A stretch of 64,000 bases of DNA from Prevotellaceae bacterium (GCA_031271465.1 JAISVR010000043.1:62001-126000), one strand, 5' to 3'; numbered from the stretch's first letter, positions 24,189 to 36,600 are shown. Numbers and translations: made by a program. The notes: generated by a model from the letters alone, not told the origin.

Positions 24189-24816
24189 ATCCCGTTAGGA
24201 ATTTAGGTTCGGTAGAAATGGTAGTAACCCTATGCAAAAGCATTCCGTAGGAATGCAACATTACTCAATCTGTTTAAATATATATCGTTCATCATATTCT
24301 AATCCGAAATCTATTAATATTTTCCTGTATTCCTCTACAAATGTTTTCTTTTTGTGATGTTCTTCTTGATTTTCAATATATCTCGCTACTTGGCTTATTT
24401 GTGATTTGCTGTAAGAAAAAGCACCATAACCTTCTTGCCATGAAAACTTATCCAAAGCTAATTTCTCTTTGTTAATCCACTCCGAACTATTTCGTTTCAC
24501 ATGTTGCATCAATTCCGACAATGATTGCGTGGGACGAAAACCAAATAAAACATGAACATGGTCGGACATCCCGCCAATTGATAAAACTTTATGCCCATAG
24601 CTTTGGATAATGGCAATAATATATTGATATAATCTGTCTTGCCAAACCGGTTTAATTAATGCTAATCTGTTTTGAACAGCAAAAACCGAATGAATATGGA
24701 TTTGTGTGTATGTATTAGACATAATTATTGTTTGTAAGCTGTTCGTTCGCATACCTAACGGCATGCGAGAAAACAGGAACATTTCTTTTCTACCGAACCT
24801 AAATCCCTAACGGGAT
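24189..24816 (-). mobile_element. IS200-like element with long terminal inverted repeats
   Basis: A 628-bp unit bounded by 30-base inverted ends: ATCCCGTTAGG...GGTAGAAA (24189-24218) and its complement at 24787-24816, one mismatch. It contains one Y1 transposase gene on the minus strand and subterminal hairpins: GCATTCC-GTA-GGAATGC (24240-24256) and TCGCAT...ATGCGA (24747-24768). Typical IS200/IS605 elements have hairpins but no terminal inverted repeats, so the flanks are unusual and recall RAYT/REPIN units. It lies in the serS leader. Confidence 0.8.
24261..24722 (-). CDS. tnpA: IS200-like Y1 transposase
   Basis: 153 residues, the standard IS200 TnpA size: MSNTYTQIHIHSVFAVQ start, HUH motif SDHVHVLFG (H55, H57), LMQHVKRNSSEWIN, and the helix with the candidate nucleophile Tyr (Y104 in GAFSYSKSQ), ending with the common FVEEYRKIL and Tyr-rich tail. 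The frame is open a further 20 codons upstream, but MSNTYTQ is the family start. It catalyses single-strand DNA transposition. It appears intact. It is encoded on the same strand as serS and lies between serS and the presumed serS promoter. Confidence 0.9.
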   Translation of the reverse strand: MSNTYTQIHIHSVFAVQNRLALIKPVWQDRLYQYIIAIIQSYGHKVLSIGGMSDHVHVLFGFRPTQSLSELMQHVKRNSSEWINKEKLALDKFSWQEGYGAFSYSKSQISQVARYIENQEEHHKKKTFVEEYRKILIDFGLEYDERYIFKQIE

Positions 24817-24826
24817 AATGCTTGCG

Positions 24827-24834
24827 CAAAGATA
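24827..24834 (-). promoter_or_regulatory. -7 box, probable original serS promoter
   Basis: TATCTTTG on the minus strand, with TTG about 22 bases further upstream (24857-24859). It lies just outside the right inverted repeat of the IS200-like element, so it now reads tnpA first and serS through the element. Confidence 0.5.
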
Positions 24835-24842
24835 CAAAAAAC

Positions 24843-24879
24843 AAAACTCGAGTTTTTCAATACTGAAAAATCGAGTTTT
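24843..24879 (-). terminator. Terminator of rplU-rpmA
   Basis: AAAACTCGA (24843-24851) pairs with TCGAGTTTT (24871-24879), continued inward by TTTTTCA / TGAAAAA. On the minus strand a T-rich run (complement of AAAAAACAAAA) follows. Confidence 0.8.
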
Positions 24880-24906
24880 ATTTATGAAATGAAATCGTCA
24901 ATTCGA

Positions 24907-25170
24907 TTATGCCTCAGCAACAGGTTGAATTGAGATATACGATTTGTTATCGCGTTTTTTGCGGAATACCACTGTACCATTTACCAATGCAAACAAGGTA
25001 TGGTCTTTACCAATGCCTACATTATCGCCTGCATTGTGTTTTGTACCGCGTTGGCGAACCAAAATATTGCCTGCTTTAGCAAACTGTCCGCCGAAAATTT
25101 TCACGCCAAGTCGTTTACTTTCCGACTCGCGACCGTTCTTGGAGCTACCGACCCCTTTCTTATGTGCCAT
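24907..25170 (-). CDS. rpmA: 50S ribosomal protein L27
   Basis: 87 residues starting [20 protein letters not shown], the conserved L27 N terminus that reaches the peptidyl transferase centre, followed by the LGVKIFGGQ core, [25 protein letters not shown] and a [10 protein letters not shown] end. No Firmicutes-type cleavable N-terminal extension. Forms a two-gene operon with rplU (21 bases upstream), as in most bacteria, and is followed by an intrinsic terminator. Confidence 0.98.
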   Translation of the reverse strand: MAHKKGVGSSKNGRESESKRLGVKIFGGQFAKAGNILVRQRGTKHNAGDNVGIGKDHTLFALVNGTVVFRKKRDNKSYISIQPVAEA

Positions 25171-25190
25171 TTTCTAAAACTTTTAATAGG

Positions 25191-25505
25191 TTAACCAATA
25201 ATTTCTTTGATTGACAATTCTGTAAAATCTTGACGGTGTCCGTTTAATTTACGATAACCTTTGCGGCGTTTTTTGTGGAAAACCAACACTTTGTCGCCTC
25301 TGAGGTGCGAAACTACTTCGGCAGTTACTTTTGCGCCCGCTACGGTTGGAGCTCCTACGGTAACTTTTCCGTCGTTGTCGATTAACAATACTTTGTCAAA
25401 CTCTAATGATGAGCCTCTTTCGGCTTCATTCATTCTGTGAACAAATAATTTTTGTCCTTGTTCTACTTTGAACTGCTGTCCTAAAATTTCAACAATTGCG
25501 TACAT
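25191..25505 (-). CDS. rplU: 50S ribosomal protein L21
   Basis: 104-residue L21 ([58 protein letters not shown]). The frame has a second ATG two codons earlier (25511), but MYAIVE is the family start. Binds 23S rRNA in the large subunit. First gene of rplU-rpmA. The 5' untranslated region of about 90 bases carries a two-tier hairpin and is preceded by a textbook promoter, which suggests leader-mediated control such as is known for other ribosomal protein operons. Confidence 0.97.
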   Translation of the reverse strand: MYAIVEILGQQFKVEQGQKLFVHRMNEAERGSSLEFDKVLLIDNDGKVTVGAPTVAGAKVTAEVVSHLRGDKVLVFHKKRRKGYRKLNGHRQDFTELSIKEIIG

Positions 25506-25533
25506 ATACATTCTATGTATTAATTAAGTCCGG

Positions 25534-25586
25534 GAGGTGAGATACTGCTCATCGTCGGCAGTAGTGCTGCTTATTTGGGTTACCTC
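25534..25586 (-). promoter_or_regulatory. Structured leader of rplU (candidate autoregulatory RNA)
   Basis: Inner stem TACTGC (25543-25548) with GCAGTA (25558-25563), outer stem GAGGT (25534-25538) with ACCTC (25582-25586), separated by an internal loop, all inside the rplU 5' untranslated region. No known ribosomal leader class is claimed. Confidence 0.5.
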
Positions 25587-25601
25587 TTTTCGAAACGGCT
25601 G

Positions 25602-25632
25602 CAAATGTACAACTAATATTCTGATTAACAAA
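25602..25632 (-). promoter_or_regulatory. Promoter of rplU-rpmA
   Basis: Minus strand: TTTG (25629-25632), 19 bases, TACATTTG (25602-25609). This is the best promoter match in the window; transcript start expected near 25595. Confidence 0.8.
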
Positions 25633-25687
25633 TCATTTTTGCGTTTTTTTATATTTTGCATTTATATATTTCGGCATTATCTCTTTG

Positions 25688-25860
25688 AAGCTTGTTCGTC
25701 ATTAGCTCCCGTTGGTCACTGACCGCTGGTTGCAAGGTACGAAGCAATCCATGCCTGTACTGAGATTGCTTCGTCGTTCCTCCTCGCAATGACGAACAAA
25801 CTTCAAATAATTGTTGTTACGCGATTGCGGGTCAATCGCGCAAAGACGAGCACGCCTAAA
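25688..25860. repeat. Composite repeat between rplU and the OmpA-like gene
   Basis: From 25688 (CGTCATTAGCTCCCGTTGG) it holds an inverted copy of the right part of the 21292-21649 element, including the GGTCACTGACC palindrome (about 25706), then GAAGCAATCC / GATTGCTTCG arms and CTCGCAATGACG, and ends with GACGAGCACGCCTAAA (about 25845-25860). The rest of the 367-base gap 25512-25878 holds the rplU leader and promoter; no gene seen. Confidence 0.75.
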
Positions 25861-25878
25861 AAAGGATAAGTTCGTAAC

Positions 25879-27609
25879 TTAATAGGTATTTTCTTGATAT
25901 GAAACACTTATTTCGGTACGACGATTGACGCGGTGTTGCTGCTCGCTGCATTTCACTCCGTTGGCACATTGATTGCGCAACTGAGTTTCGCCATAGCCTT
26001 TGCCTACAATACGCGAAGGCGCAATACCTCTTGCCACAATATATGCTACTGCTGCGTCGGCGCGTCGTTGCGAAAGCGTCAGGTTGTAAGTATCGGAACC
26101 ACGGCTGTCGGTATGCGAAGCAAGCACGATATGCGTACCGGGATTGTCTTGCATAAAATACACCACTCTGTCCAATTCTACTGCCGATTCGGGCGAAATG
26201 TTGTACTGGTCGAAATCGTAGTAAATATCGTTCAGCTCCATTTGTGTGCTTGAGTTAATATCCAAATATACCGTATCGACTACCACAGCTTTGCCGTCTT
26301 TCGGTACTTGCGATACGATTTCAATATCGGAATAGCCCACAGCTCTAATCCGGGTTCCAAACAGCGTATCTTGGTCGATACGATAACTCGCCACTCCGAT
26401 GCGACTCGTAAGCATGGTAATCATGCCTCCCATATCAACCTCGGCACGCTCTATCGGTTGCTGTGTGCGGCTATTGAGCACTACTACCCGATAGGTATAG
26501 GGCGGAGCAAGTTCTGTGCTTGTAGTATATATTATCGTTTCTTTTGCCGGAATTTCCACCGTGTCTTTCTTATAAACAACTACCGTATCTTGTTTGTAAA
26601 CCGTATCGGTTTTAATTTCTTTTTCTTTTTTGTCGCAATGCAGGCGGAATCGCAAAGCCAATTCTACACCTCCTGCAAAAAGAGTTGCGCGATTAGTTTG
26701 TTGCGAATTGACAACGCCGCTGTATGTAATGCCCGTCCCTATACTGTTGCTATTGTTGGGCGGAAACGATGCACTGTAATTTGCGGGTGCTTTGAATAAT
26801 TCTTTCGATTGTTTTTTTACATTATTCAATCCATAGTCGATATACAGTCCGGTAAGCAAATCTATTTTAGGCGAAAGAGTCCAAATTAAACCTGTATTGA
26901 AAAAAGCAGAGATACTCATTTTAAGCGGTATATCGCCTTGCCAGCTGTGTCGACCTTTCGGATTGGATAACGAGCCAAAACCGTGTTGGTCGACCGGCGG
27001 ACCGGAAGGCGCACCATAGTCGATATTGGAAGTGCCGGGAAAATAGCCCGAAATATTGAGTCGTCCGTCGGAAAGATATTTACCGTCTTGCACCGCATAA
27101 TTTGTTCGAATGGGGAAATGCAATTTCGGTCCTGCTCCGGCATAAAATCCTATCGTTTTTTTCTCTCCAAACTTGGTTTGATATTGCAACATTAACGGCA
27201 CATTAAAAGTATAAACACTTTGATTTTCGCGCCAACCGGCAATACGAGCTCTCAATTCGTAATCGTGCATATTGGGGTCGATGCTGTTCATATTGTCTGC
27301 CGTTTGCTGTCCAAGATTGAAATACTCGTTATCGTAAAATCCTCGATTGTATTCGGCTCGCGACTGAAAATATGCCAGCGAAACAGCCGTACCCAGTCCC
27401 CAGTGAGGAGTAAAAAAGTACGAATAGCCCAATTGCACATTTCCTCCCAAGAGAAGTTTATTTTCTCCTTCGGCTGCAGGTCCGCTCCAATCATAACGCA
27501 AACCGGTAAGTCCTACACCTCCACCTACGGTGATGTAATGCCCTTTTTCCTGAGCTTTTGCTGCCAGCATTATGCTAATGAGCAACATGGTATATACTGC
27601 TTTTTTCAT
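25879..27609 (-). CDS. OmpA-family outer-membrane protein
   Basis: 576 residues: signal peptide (1-19), an N-terminal beta-barrel (about 20-320) of the Bacteroidota outer-membrane type, a linker with DTVYKQDTVVVYKKDTVEIP, a small beta-sandwich (about 360-450), and a C-terminal OmpA peptidoglycan-binding domain from about 457 (IYYDFDQYNIS, LASHTDSRGSDTYNLTLSQRRADA, VGKGYGE). It should span the outer membrane and bind the wall. It starts 28 bases after the stop of the giant T9SS substrate on the same strand, so the two are probably one transcript. In Bacteroidota PorP/SprF or OmpA proteins often partner a neighbouring surface adhesin; that role is inferred here. Confidence 0.88.
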   Translation of the reverse strand: MKKAVYTMLLISIMLAAKAQEKGHYITVGGGVGLTGLRYDWSGPAAEGENKLLLGGNVQLGYSYFFTPHWGLGTAVSLAYFQSRAEYNRGFYDNEYFNLGQQTADNMNSIDPNMHDYELRARIAGWRENQSVYTFNVPLMLQYQTKFGEKKTIGFYAGAGPKLHFPIRTNYAVQDGKYLSDGRLNISGYFPGTSNIDYGAPSGPPVDQHGFGSLSNPKGRHSWQGDIPLKMSISAFFNTGLIWTLSPKIDLLTGLYIDYGLNNVKKQSKELFKAPANYSASFPPNNSNSIGTGITYSGVVNSQQTNRATLFAGGVELALRFRLHCDKKEKEIKTDTVYKQDTVVVYKKDTVEIPAKETIIYTTSTELAPPYTYRVVVLNSRTQQPIERAEVDMGGMITMLTSRIGVASYRIDQDTLFGTRIRAVGYSDIEIVSQVPKDGKAVVVDTVYLDINSSTQMELNDIYYDFDQYNISPESAVELDRVVYFMQDNPGTHIVLASHTDSRGSDTYNLTLSQRRADAAVAYIVARGIAPSRIVGKGYGETQLRNQCANGVKCSEQQHRVNRRTEISVSYQENTY

Positions 27610-27637
27610 ACCTAAAAATCTTTCTTCACTGTAAGTA

Positions 27638-30600
27638 TTAATCTTTCACAATAATTTTTTTGACAACTATGCTTCCGAGTTTTGGCGTTACGCGAACGAT
27701 ATAATTTCCTGCTACGCCCGGAGTAGGCACTGTGGTTGTTTCTCCCGTTACGGGATAAGTACCGACCAGTTGTCCATTTTCAGAAAAGATTTCGATTTTT
27801 GCTTCCGAAATATTGAACGATGGGTCGGTAATTGTTACCACAATACTCGAATTGATATTTGTCGGATTTGGTGCTACTATTACATCGCCTGTTTGTTGCG
27901 ATTCGGATACCACTTTCATCGGACAACTTTCCTGCCATGAGCCATCGGCATAATATGCCCTGACTTTATAAGTGCCATTTAATCCTTGCTTGTTGCTATA
28001 ATACGGCGCATAAGCATTGTCTTTTATTGCATAGTCGTCTTTGTACCATTGGAAACGGCTGAAATGCTCATGTCCTTCTACATAAAGAACATCGCTCCAT
28101 TCCTGCACAACACGCAGATTATTGCCTTGCAGTACGACATAGCTGCTCGAAAGTATTTTACCGCAATCGTTACTTACTTCTACTTGATATTCGTTGCCAC
28201 TCATAGAAGGGTCATAGTTCAATTTAAGCGTTGCTGCGGTTTCGCCGCTCAATGGTCGTTTTTCGGCATGAGTTGTTCCGGCAAGCACTTCGTACCATTG
28301 ATATTTTATCGCTCCTTTTCCTACAGCTTCTACATAAAGTGTAACGCTTGTTGTTCCGTCGCCACAGATATTTTGATTTTCGGGTTGTTTTACTATTTCG
28401 AGGTTGCATTCGAGTGTTTCTTCCGGCTTGAGCGTAATACTAAAGGTTGCCGGTTTGCCTTCGCAAGTAAGAGCCTCGCTGACGCGAATATAAGGCGTAA
28501 CCTGATAGAGCGCGAAGAGATTTTGACTGTCGTTGCTGGTAAGCGTTTGGGCTGCAATAGTATTGCCTGTACCCGAAGTTGCCAATCCGGGGATTTGTCC
28601 CTGTATGCGCTCCCAACGAATGCTATCGACTTTTGACGATGTTGGCGTAAATACGATTTCCGTCAAACTGTTGCCCGAAATAACTGTTTGGTCTTCGGGA
28701 GCAACCGACACGCTAAATTGCGGTAAAAGTGTAATGCTAAATTTGAAACTTTCGCTTGCACTGCATACTTTTCCGGCATTATTGAATGATGCTTTCACTT
28801 CATATTGTGCCGTCAATTCTCTACTTGGGCTTGCCGTAAAACCGGGCATAACATTATCGCCCGATTCGGGAATTTCCGTGATAACATCTCCTCCTATTCG
28901 TTTCCACTCAAAATCGGTATTTACCACATCGGTAGTGAAAATATAATTCGGCACCTGTGTTCCGTAACAATAAATTCGGTTATCCACACCTTTTGCCAGT
29001 CCGGGAACCGGATTAACCGTTATGATAAACATTTTAGCTTCACCGATACAAGAACTGCTGCGTGGCGTTGCACGATAAACTGCCCGTATCGGGTATGCAC
29101 TCGAATTTTTTGCCGTAAAGGCAGGTAAAACATCTATGCCCGATTTTGCCGGCAAACCTACGCCTTCAGTCTCGCCGCTTCCTCCTATCGGATCGTAGCC
29201 TACTACTTCTTCCCAGTATACTTCGGCATTGCTGCTGTGGTTAAATGTATATCCGGGGAAATCTTCGCCGTGGCAAAGCACAATATCTGCCACATCGTAT
29301 ACAAACGGCATAGTGCCTACATTAACTACAGAAGTGTTTGTACAGCCGGCTGCATTTTCTACTATGACGCGATATTCTCCTTCCTGGCTAACTCCATTGA
29401 GTACATATTGGTTGTCAAGACCAAGGTCGACTCCGTTGTATTCCCAATAAATCGTATCGTACATTCCGGCGGTGTTGTCTACGCTTAGTTGCAGATTTGC
29501 TCCTGCCGAACAAGCCGGATCGAAATTGCCAACAATAACCGGTTTAGGCAACGAATTGTTTACCGTAACTACTACTACTTGCGGAGTGCCGTATTTACCA
29601 CAACTATCTTCGAGCCAAACTCGTACAGCAGTAGTATTGTTCAACGAAGAGCCTGCCACCGGTGTTTGATGATAAATAAGTTCGTTTTCTGGAGTACAGT
29701 CGTCGTGCTTGTAATTTACATACGAGCTCAAATCGGGCACGGTAAATTTACAGTCATTTCCTGCCGATTGGGCTTCCAATTCTGCTATCGATAAATGAAC
29801 AACGGGAGCTTCATTGTCTGCCAAAACAGAAAAACTCACTTCGTCGCTTGCTTGACACAAATCATTTGTTACTGTCCAACGGAAAGTATATATGCCGGGG
29901 CTAAGTCCATTGACAACACTCGCAGGCGATGTTACATCTTCAATAGTTGCCGCAGTGCCCGCCGTTTGCGTCCACTTGCCTGTACCTACGCTTGGCGCAT
30001 CGGCTGCCAACTGAGCCGTTGACAACAGACAAACGCATGAAATATTATCTACTCTGCCTGCTTCGGCGGTAACAGCTTCATTTACAACTATCGTTGCCGT
30101 ATCACTATATGCTGTGCCGCAAGAGCTGCTTGCCATATAGCGCAACAAGCTATCGTTGTGTGTTGCATATACCATCGGGGTAGTATGCGGATCGAAAGGT
30201 TGCCAACTGCCGTTTAAACGAATTTCCCAACCTTGCGAAAGCGTGGTTAAGCCATTCCATTCTACTTGTGGTGCTGTTAGTATAAGCGAACTGCCCTCGC
30301 ATACAGGAGCTATCGAAGCAAGCTTAGACACCACAGGCACTTTGCCTACCTGAAGTATCGCGGGTGTAGATGCAGCATCGCCACACAAGTTGCTTACTTT
30401 CAGAATTAATTGTCTTCCATTGTCGCTTTCTTTTACTTCGTAGCGTAGCGTATCGTCGGTAGATGATGAATATATCGGCGTAAGCAAATCGTCGGAGAAG
30501 AACCATTCGTAATTTGTAATTGCTTCTCCTCCATTGGAAACTACTACTGCTTTTGGTTTCAGGCTGTCGCCCACACAAAGCGTTTCAGGCACAACGGGAG

Positions 30601-33600
30601 CAAGAATTTCGGGTACGGAGGCTACACTGACAAGCACAGTATCGCTTTGTGTACTGCCACAGCTATTGCTGATTTCATAGAAAAGTTTTCTGCCGCTATG
30701 TTCTGCCGACACGGTATAAGGTGCTGCAAACGGCATAAAATAGCCGCTGTTTACGGCTGTTTCTATTTGCCAATTCTGTACCGGTAAAGCTAAATTTTCG
30801 CCCGCGCAAACGGTGGCTGGAGGCACAACAGCTGCCGGCTTGGCTGGCTTGGTATTTACGATAATTGTTGCCGTATTGCTATACACGGTATCGCAATCGT
30901 TGCCTGCCCAGTAACGCAGATTCTTTCCATCATGCGTAGTAGAATCCATAAGTGTGGCAGGGTCAAAATCTTCCCATACATCGGAAGCTGTTTCTATTTG
31001 CCAGCCTGTACGCCCCGGTATTTCGTCGCTCACACTTGGAGCGACAAGCGATAACGCAACGCCTTCGCATGCGGAATACGAAGCTGCCAGTGTCCCATTT
31101 ATCGCAGGCAATGCTCCCGCCCGGATAGTTACCCGAGCCGTATCGTTGCCGCAATCGGCTGTTGCTACAAAGATAATTTCCTTACCATTGTCTGCCGCGT
31201 AAGAAATATGCAATGGGAATGAAGGTATATTGCTGTAATCTTTCGCTCCTGCGTTTTGTTCTATTTGCCAATAGCTACCGGTAACCAATGTTCTATCGGC
31301 TGTTGCCCATGGCTCGGTTAGAGTTAATTCTTCTTCACCGCAAATATCTATTGCCGGAAGTGCAGTGAGGAATTTTTGCTTGGTATTTACGGTGATGATA
31401 GCTACTTCGACAGTATCGCTGCCACAATCGTTTTTGGCATAATATTTCAATTCTTTGTTATGATGGTCGGCAGCAACAAGAGCTGTTTCGAGAACATACG
31501 GAACTCCGTCAAGCAACCATCCTTCGCTTATCTTGCTTGCGCCACGATAATCGACCAAAGGTGTTACACTTGTCAGTGTTAGAGAGTCGCCCTCGCACAG
31601 CACTGCAGCCGGACTACCGTTTAGGGTAATCGATGGTTTGGTATGTACGGTTATTGCGGCGGTATTGCTATACACGGTATCGCAATCGTTGCCTGCCCAG
31701 TAACGCAGGTTCTTTCCGTTGTGCGTAGCATAAACCATCGGTGTAGCAGGAACAAATTCTTCCCATACATCGGAAGCTGTTTCTATTTCCCAACCTGTCC
31801 GCCCCGATATTTCATCGCTCACACTTGGAGCAACAAGCGATAACGCAACGCCTTCGCAAACAGCAGCCGGAGTAGCTAATGTTCCTACGGAAGGCGAATT
31901 GCCGCCCATAACTGTTGCGCGAGCCGTATCGCTGCCACAAATAGTTTTTACTATAAATAGTACTTCTTTGCCTTTGTCGGTAGCATAGGAAATCGGCAAC
32001 GGATAAGCAGAAATTTCGATATAGTCTTTTGCTCCTGCATTTGCTTCTATCTGCCAAGTTGTATCGGGATAAAGCGTTTTATCTACAATCCATGGATTGG
32101 GCGATAATTCTTCCGTATCGCAAATTTCTATTGTAAAATCTTGTACCAAATCGGGCAAATTATTTACCGTAATAGTTGTTTCAACCGTATCGGAACCGCA
32201 AGAGTTGTTGGCGATAAAGATCAAAGTTTTACCATGGTCGGAAGCCACTACAGGAGCAGGAACTGAAATGAAAACATCGCTGCCTACCGCATCGGATAGC
32301 TTCCATTCGGAAGAGGTATTCAGAGCCTCGTCGTTTTTCCAATCTACCACCGGAGCATTCAAGGTTAAATTCTCGCCTGCACATACGGGTGATACCGTTA
32401 ATGTTCCTGTTATTTCTGCTACATCGCGCACTGTAATTTTGCCTACTTCAACCCATACAGAATCGCAACCGTTTACGGCAAAATATTTCAGTGTGGCATT
32501 GTGTTTTGCAAAAGATATTTTATCGGAAGAGGTAATTATAACATCGTCCAACAACCAACCTTGATTAGTAATTGCAGAACCATTGTCGGCAACTGTTACT
32601 GCCGGCAAGTTAAGGCTTTCGCCAGCGCAAATTGCATCGGGCAAAGTTGGTGCTGTTATGGTTGGCTCATCGTTCACCGTGATAGTTGTTTCAACCGTAT
32701 CGGAACCGCAAGAGTTTTTGGCAATAAATATCAAAGTTTTGCCATTATCGGAAATCGTTACGGGAGTAGGAACTGAAACGAAAACATCGCTGCCTACCGC
32801 ATCGGATAGTTTCCATTCCTCGCTATTAATATCAGGGTCGTTTTTCCAATCTACTGTCGGAGCAGTTAAGGTTAAATTCTTTCCTGCGCATACGGGCGAT
32901 ACTGTTAATGCTTCGGTTATTTCCGCCGTATCTTTGATAGATAACAATACTTTGCCGGTATCTGTTCCGCAAGAGTTTTCGGCAACATAAATAATGCTAT
33001 ATCCGTTTTTATCGTAAGCAGCCGAATAAGGCATCGTTATCGAAGTAAATGCCACAGCTTCGGTTGTGGTAGATATAAACCACGAACCGTCGCCACTTCC
33101 ATCACCATTCCAATTGACCGAAGTTGGCGCAATATTAATATTATTCATGCCTGCACAGGTAAGTGCCGGAGCAGTAATTTCATCTGCAATTTCGGGTTTA
33201 TCGTTTACCGTAACGGTAGCTTTTCTATCATCTCTATCGACAGTATTAAAGAATGCTCCACAGCCGGTAGCATCTTTCAAATATACCAATTCGTAAACCG
33301 TCGTAGTGTTTGGAGTTAAATTTTTAAGCGTATCCAATGTTCCGGCACTATTAATGAGAGCTGTAGTTACTCCATTCGCATCGTATCGATATTCAAAAGG
33401 AGCTGTACCCGTGAAATTCACTTGCAAGGCATTTGCCGTGTTGCTACCATTACAGATTGTTGTATCTCCTACGAGCGTTGCCGTAGGACGAGCTTTAATA
33501 TTCACCGTAACTTCTGCGGGCTGTGAATAACAATCGCCTCCTTTTATTACAACCCAAAGCGATGTATTTACCGGTGTTGTTAAGTCAATATCTGCCGGAG

Positions 33601-36600
33601 TTCCTATAGCATTAGCAGTACTTTCGGCTGTCGCATCATTGGCAGCAGTTGTTTCATCATTATACCAATACAATACCGATGGATCCATTCCTACGATTTC
33701 AGCCCATGGTTTAGTGCCACTCGCTTCTTCACATTGTTCAAAAGGTTCGATAACAGGGGCTGAAACCGGCTCGGCTATATCTACTTTGATTGATGTACGG
33801 GAACTTTCGCAACCGTCTACCGTTTCTGTTATCCAATATTCTGCAGCAAATTCGGTTTGTGTATCAAATGGCAGTGGCTCTCCTACTTTATTTCCTTCCG
33901 TTGCGGCATCATACCATGTAAGATTTGTTTTATTGGCTGTTACCAGGTCATCTTCCCAATCTTTCATTTCCGAAGTAAGAGTAGGGCAGGCAATATAATT
34001 CTGCACGATTGGGGCATCAGGTATCCGATTCACGGTTATTGTTATTGCATCGGAAGAACAAGCATTTACGGTATAGCTAATATCGACTATTCCAAATTTT
34101 ACTGCTGTTACAACACCCGAAGAGGCATCGACCCACGCTATCGTTGCATCGGAACTTGTCCAGCTGCCGCCGGCAAGAGTTATTGCCGTTGTATCCAAAT
34201 CGAGCGTTGTACCTTCGCACATTGTCGCATTCACAGGGGGAACAATTTCCGGTTTGGCTTTGATAGTTACGCTACCTTGTATTGTATCGGTACAACCGCC
34301 AACGGAGAATTTTCCTATTACCCAATAAGGCGTAGCTGTTTGTACTCCGTTGAAGATAAGGTCGGTTCCAAGAAGTTCGTCGGTACAATCTTCGTTGGAA
34401 TAATAGGTATAACTGTCGGCTCCGGTTGCTGTATTTTCTATATTCACCGTAGCGGGATAGCAAACAGCAGCGGGTGATGTGATTGTTAATGCAGGCTTTG
34501 CATTCACGGTTACGCTTGCTTCCACTCGGTCGCTCGAACAACCGTTAAGCGTATCGGCTACCCACGCCGAAGAGATTCCTACATTTATGCGTGAAGGCAA
34601 ACTTGCGGAAGACATACCGTCTTCGGAAGTATACCATGCCAAGCCTCCTTCGCTACCGGTTTCGGTTCTGACAACGGTAGGGCTGTGCGATTTGCCGTCG
34701 TAGCAAAGTTCTGCATTTGTAACAGTTGGGATAGATGGTTTCTTTTTGATAGTCAATACGCCTTCTATCGTATCACTGCAACCAAGGCTTGTTCCTACAA
34801 CCCAATACGACATGGTTTGTACACCACTTATTTCTGTGTTGGTAATTTCATTGGCAGGTAAACAATCGGCGGCAGAGTAATATTTATACGAAACCGGCTC
34901 GGCTCCGGCTACCGAATTTGTTGCCGTACCTGAAATTTCTACCGTTTCCGGATCACACACAGGAGCCGGATTGTTGATGCTTAGTTGCGGTACTTTGTTT
35001 ACTGTTATGGTAGCTGTGCCTGTCATATCGGCTGCTACTGCCGAGCAATTGGCATCGCTAAGCTGTGTTATTGTATACGAAGTGGTAGTTGAAGGAGTTA
35101 CTGTAATAATAGTATCGTTGGTTCCGAGGCTGTTGTAAAAAGTGATGTCGGCTGTTTGCAAACCGGGCGACGGCGTATAGCGGAAAGTAAATGGAGCCGT
35201 ACCGGTAAAACTGATTGTCAAACCGGTGCTTTGACCTTCGCAAATCGTAGCCGTACCGCTGATTGTTGCCGCAGGACGAGCTTTGATAAATACTTTTACT
35301 TCGGCGGGATTGCTGAGACAGTTGTTGTACACTGTAACCCAACGACGCAAGGTATCGCCTGCTGCATTGGCAACATCAAGGTTGAATTCTCCCGAAGGAA
35401 GGATTTCATTTTCAGCATGTTGGGCATCGGCAAGTGAGGTATACCAATGTTGTGTACCACTTGTTTTTACCAATGAAGCCCAAGTTTTTGTACCCGAAGT
35501 TGCTGCGGCACATTCTATATAATTATCGACATCTGCATCGAAAGGTTTATTTTCAATTACTACTTTTACTGAATCTACATCGCTTTCGCAGCTAAAACCA
35601 CCGGCATAAGTTGCAGTTTGTGTTACCCAATACATTACACTGTCTTCGATATGCTTGTCGAAGGTTGTAGGCGGCGTCGCAGCTGTTCCCTTGGGTTGAT
35701 ACCAATTCAGGGTATTGGTTCCGGTAGCTTTTGCAAGGTCTGACCAATTGCCGTTTTCCGATGCATTTGTCGGGCAAGATTTATAATCGGACACCGCGGG
35801 CTTTTCCGGTTTCGGATTTACCGTAACCGTAACCGCTGCCGTATCGGCACAAGTTGTTGCGGCAACAAGCACTTTAATATAATAAGTTCCGTTGCCTGCT
35901 TGGGTTTCGTCGGCAACAGATGATAAACAGGCTTCATCATTCCAATAGGTCAAATCGCCTCCTAACAGTGTACTACCCGCAGTTATTGCCGCTTCGGTTA
36001 AATTAACTGTAGCTGGAGAACAAACAGGATCGGGGTTTGTGATTTTTAATTCGGGTTTCGGATTGATTGTAACGGTTACTGCTGCCGTATCGGCACATTG
36101 TGTCGTAGCATTTGTTCCTACAATCCAATATTTTCCGCTTGCAGCGATTTTGCTTGCATCGGCAATTTCGCTGCCGGGTTTATCTGCATTGTCATTGAAA
36201 TAAGTATAGGTTAAACCGGGCGTACTGCCTGCGGTTACTGCCGGTGCTGTTAAATCGACCGTAGCGGGAGAACATACTGCCGCAGGATTACTTACCTGTA
36301 CCGTTGGTTTTTCGTTTACCGTAACCGTAACCGGTTTTATATCAAAACAACCAGTGCTTGCCACTTTTGCCATGATATAATAAGTACCATTGTCTACTTG
36401 GGTTTCGTCAAGTGCGGCATTATTCGTAGCATCTTCATCTAACCAGTACGACAACGCAGCTCCTTCGAGCGTACTGCCTGCGGTTACTGCTGCTTCGGTC
36501 AAATCGACCGTAGCGGGCGCGCATACAGGGTCGGGATTCGTAATTTGCAATACGGGTTTTGCGTTTATTGTTACCTTTCCTCCTATTGTATCGCTACAAT

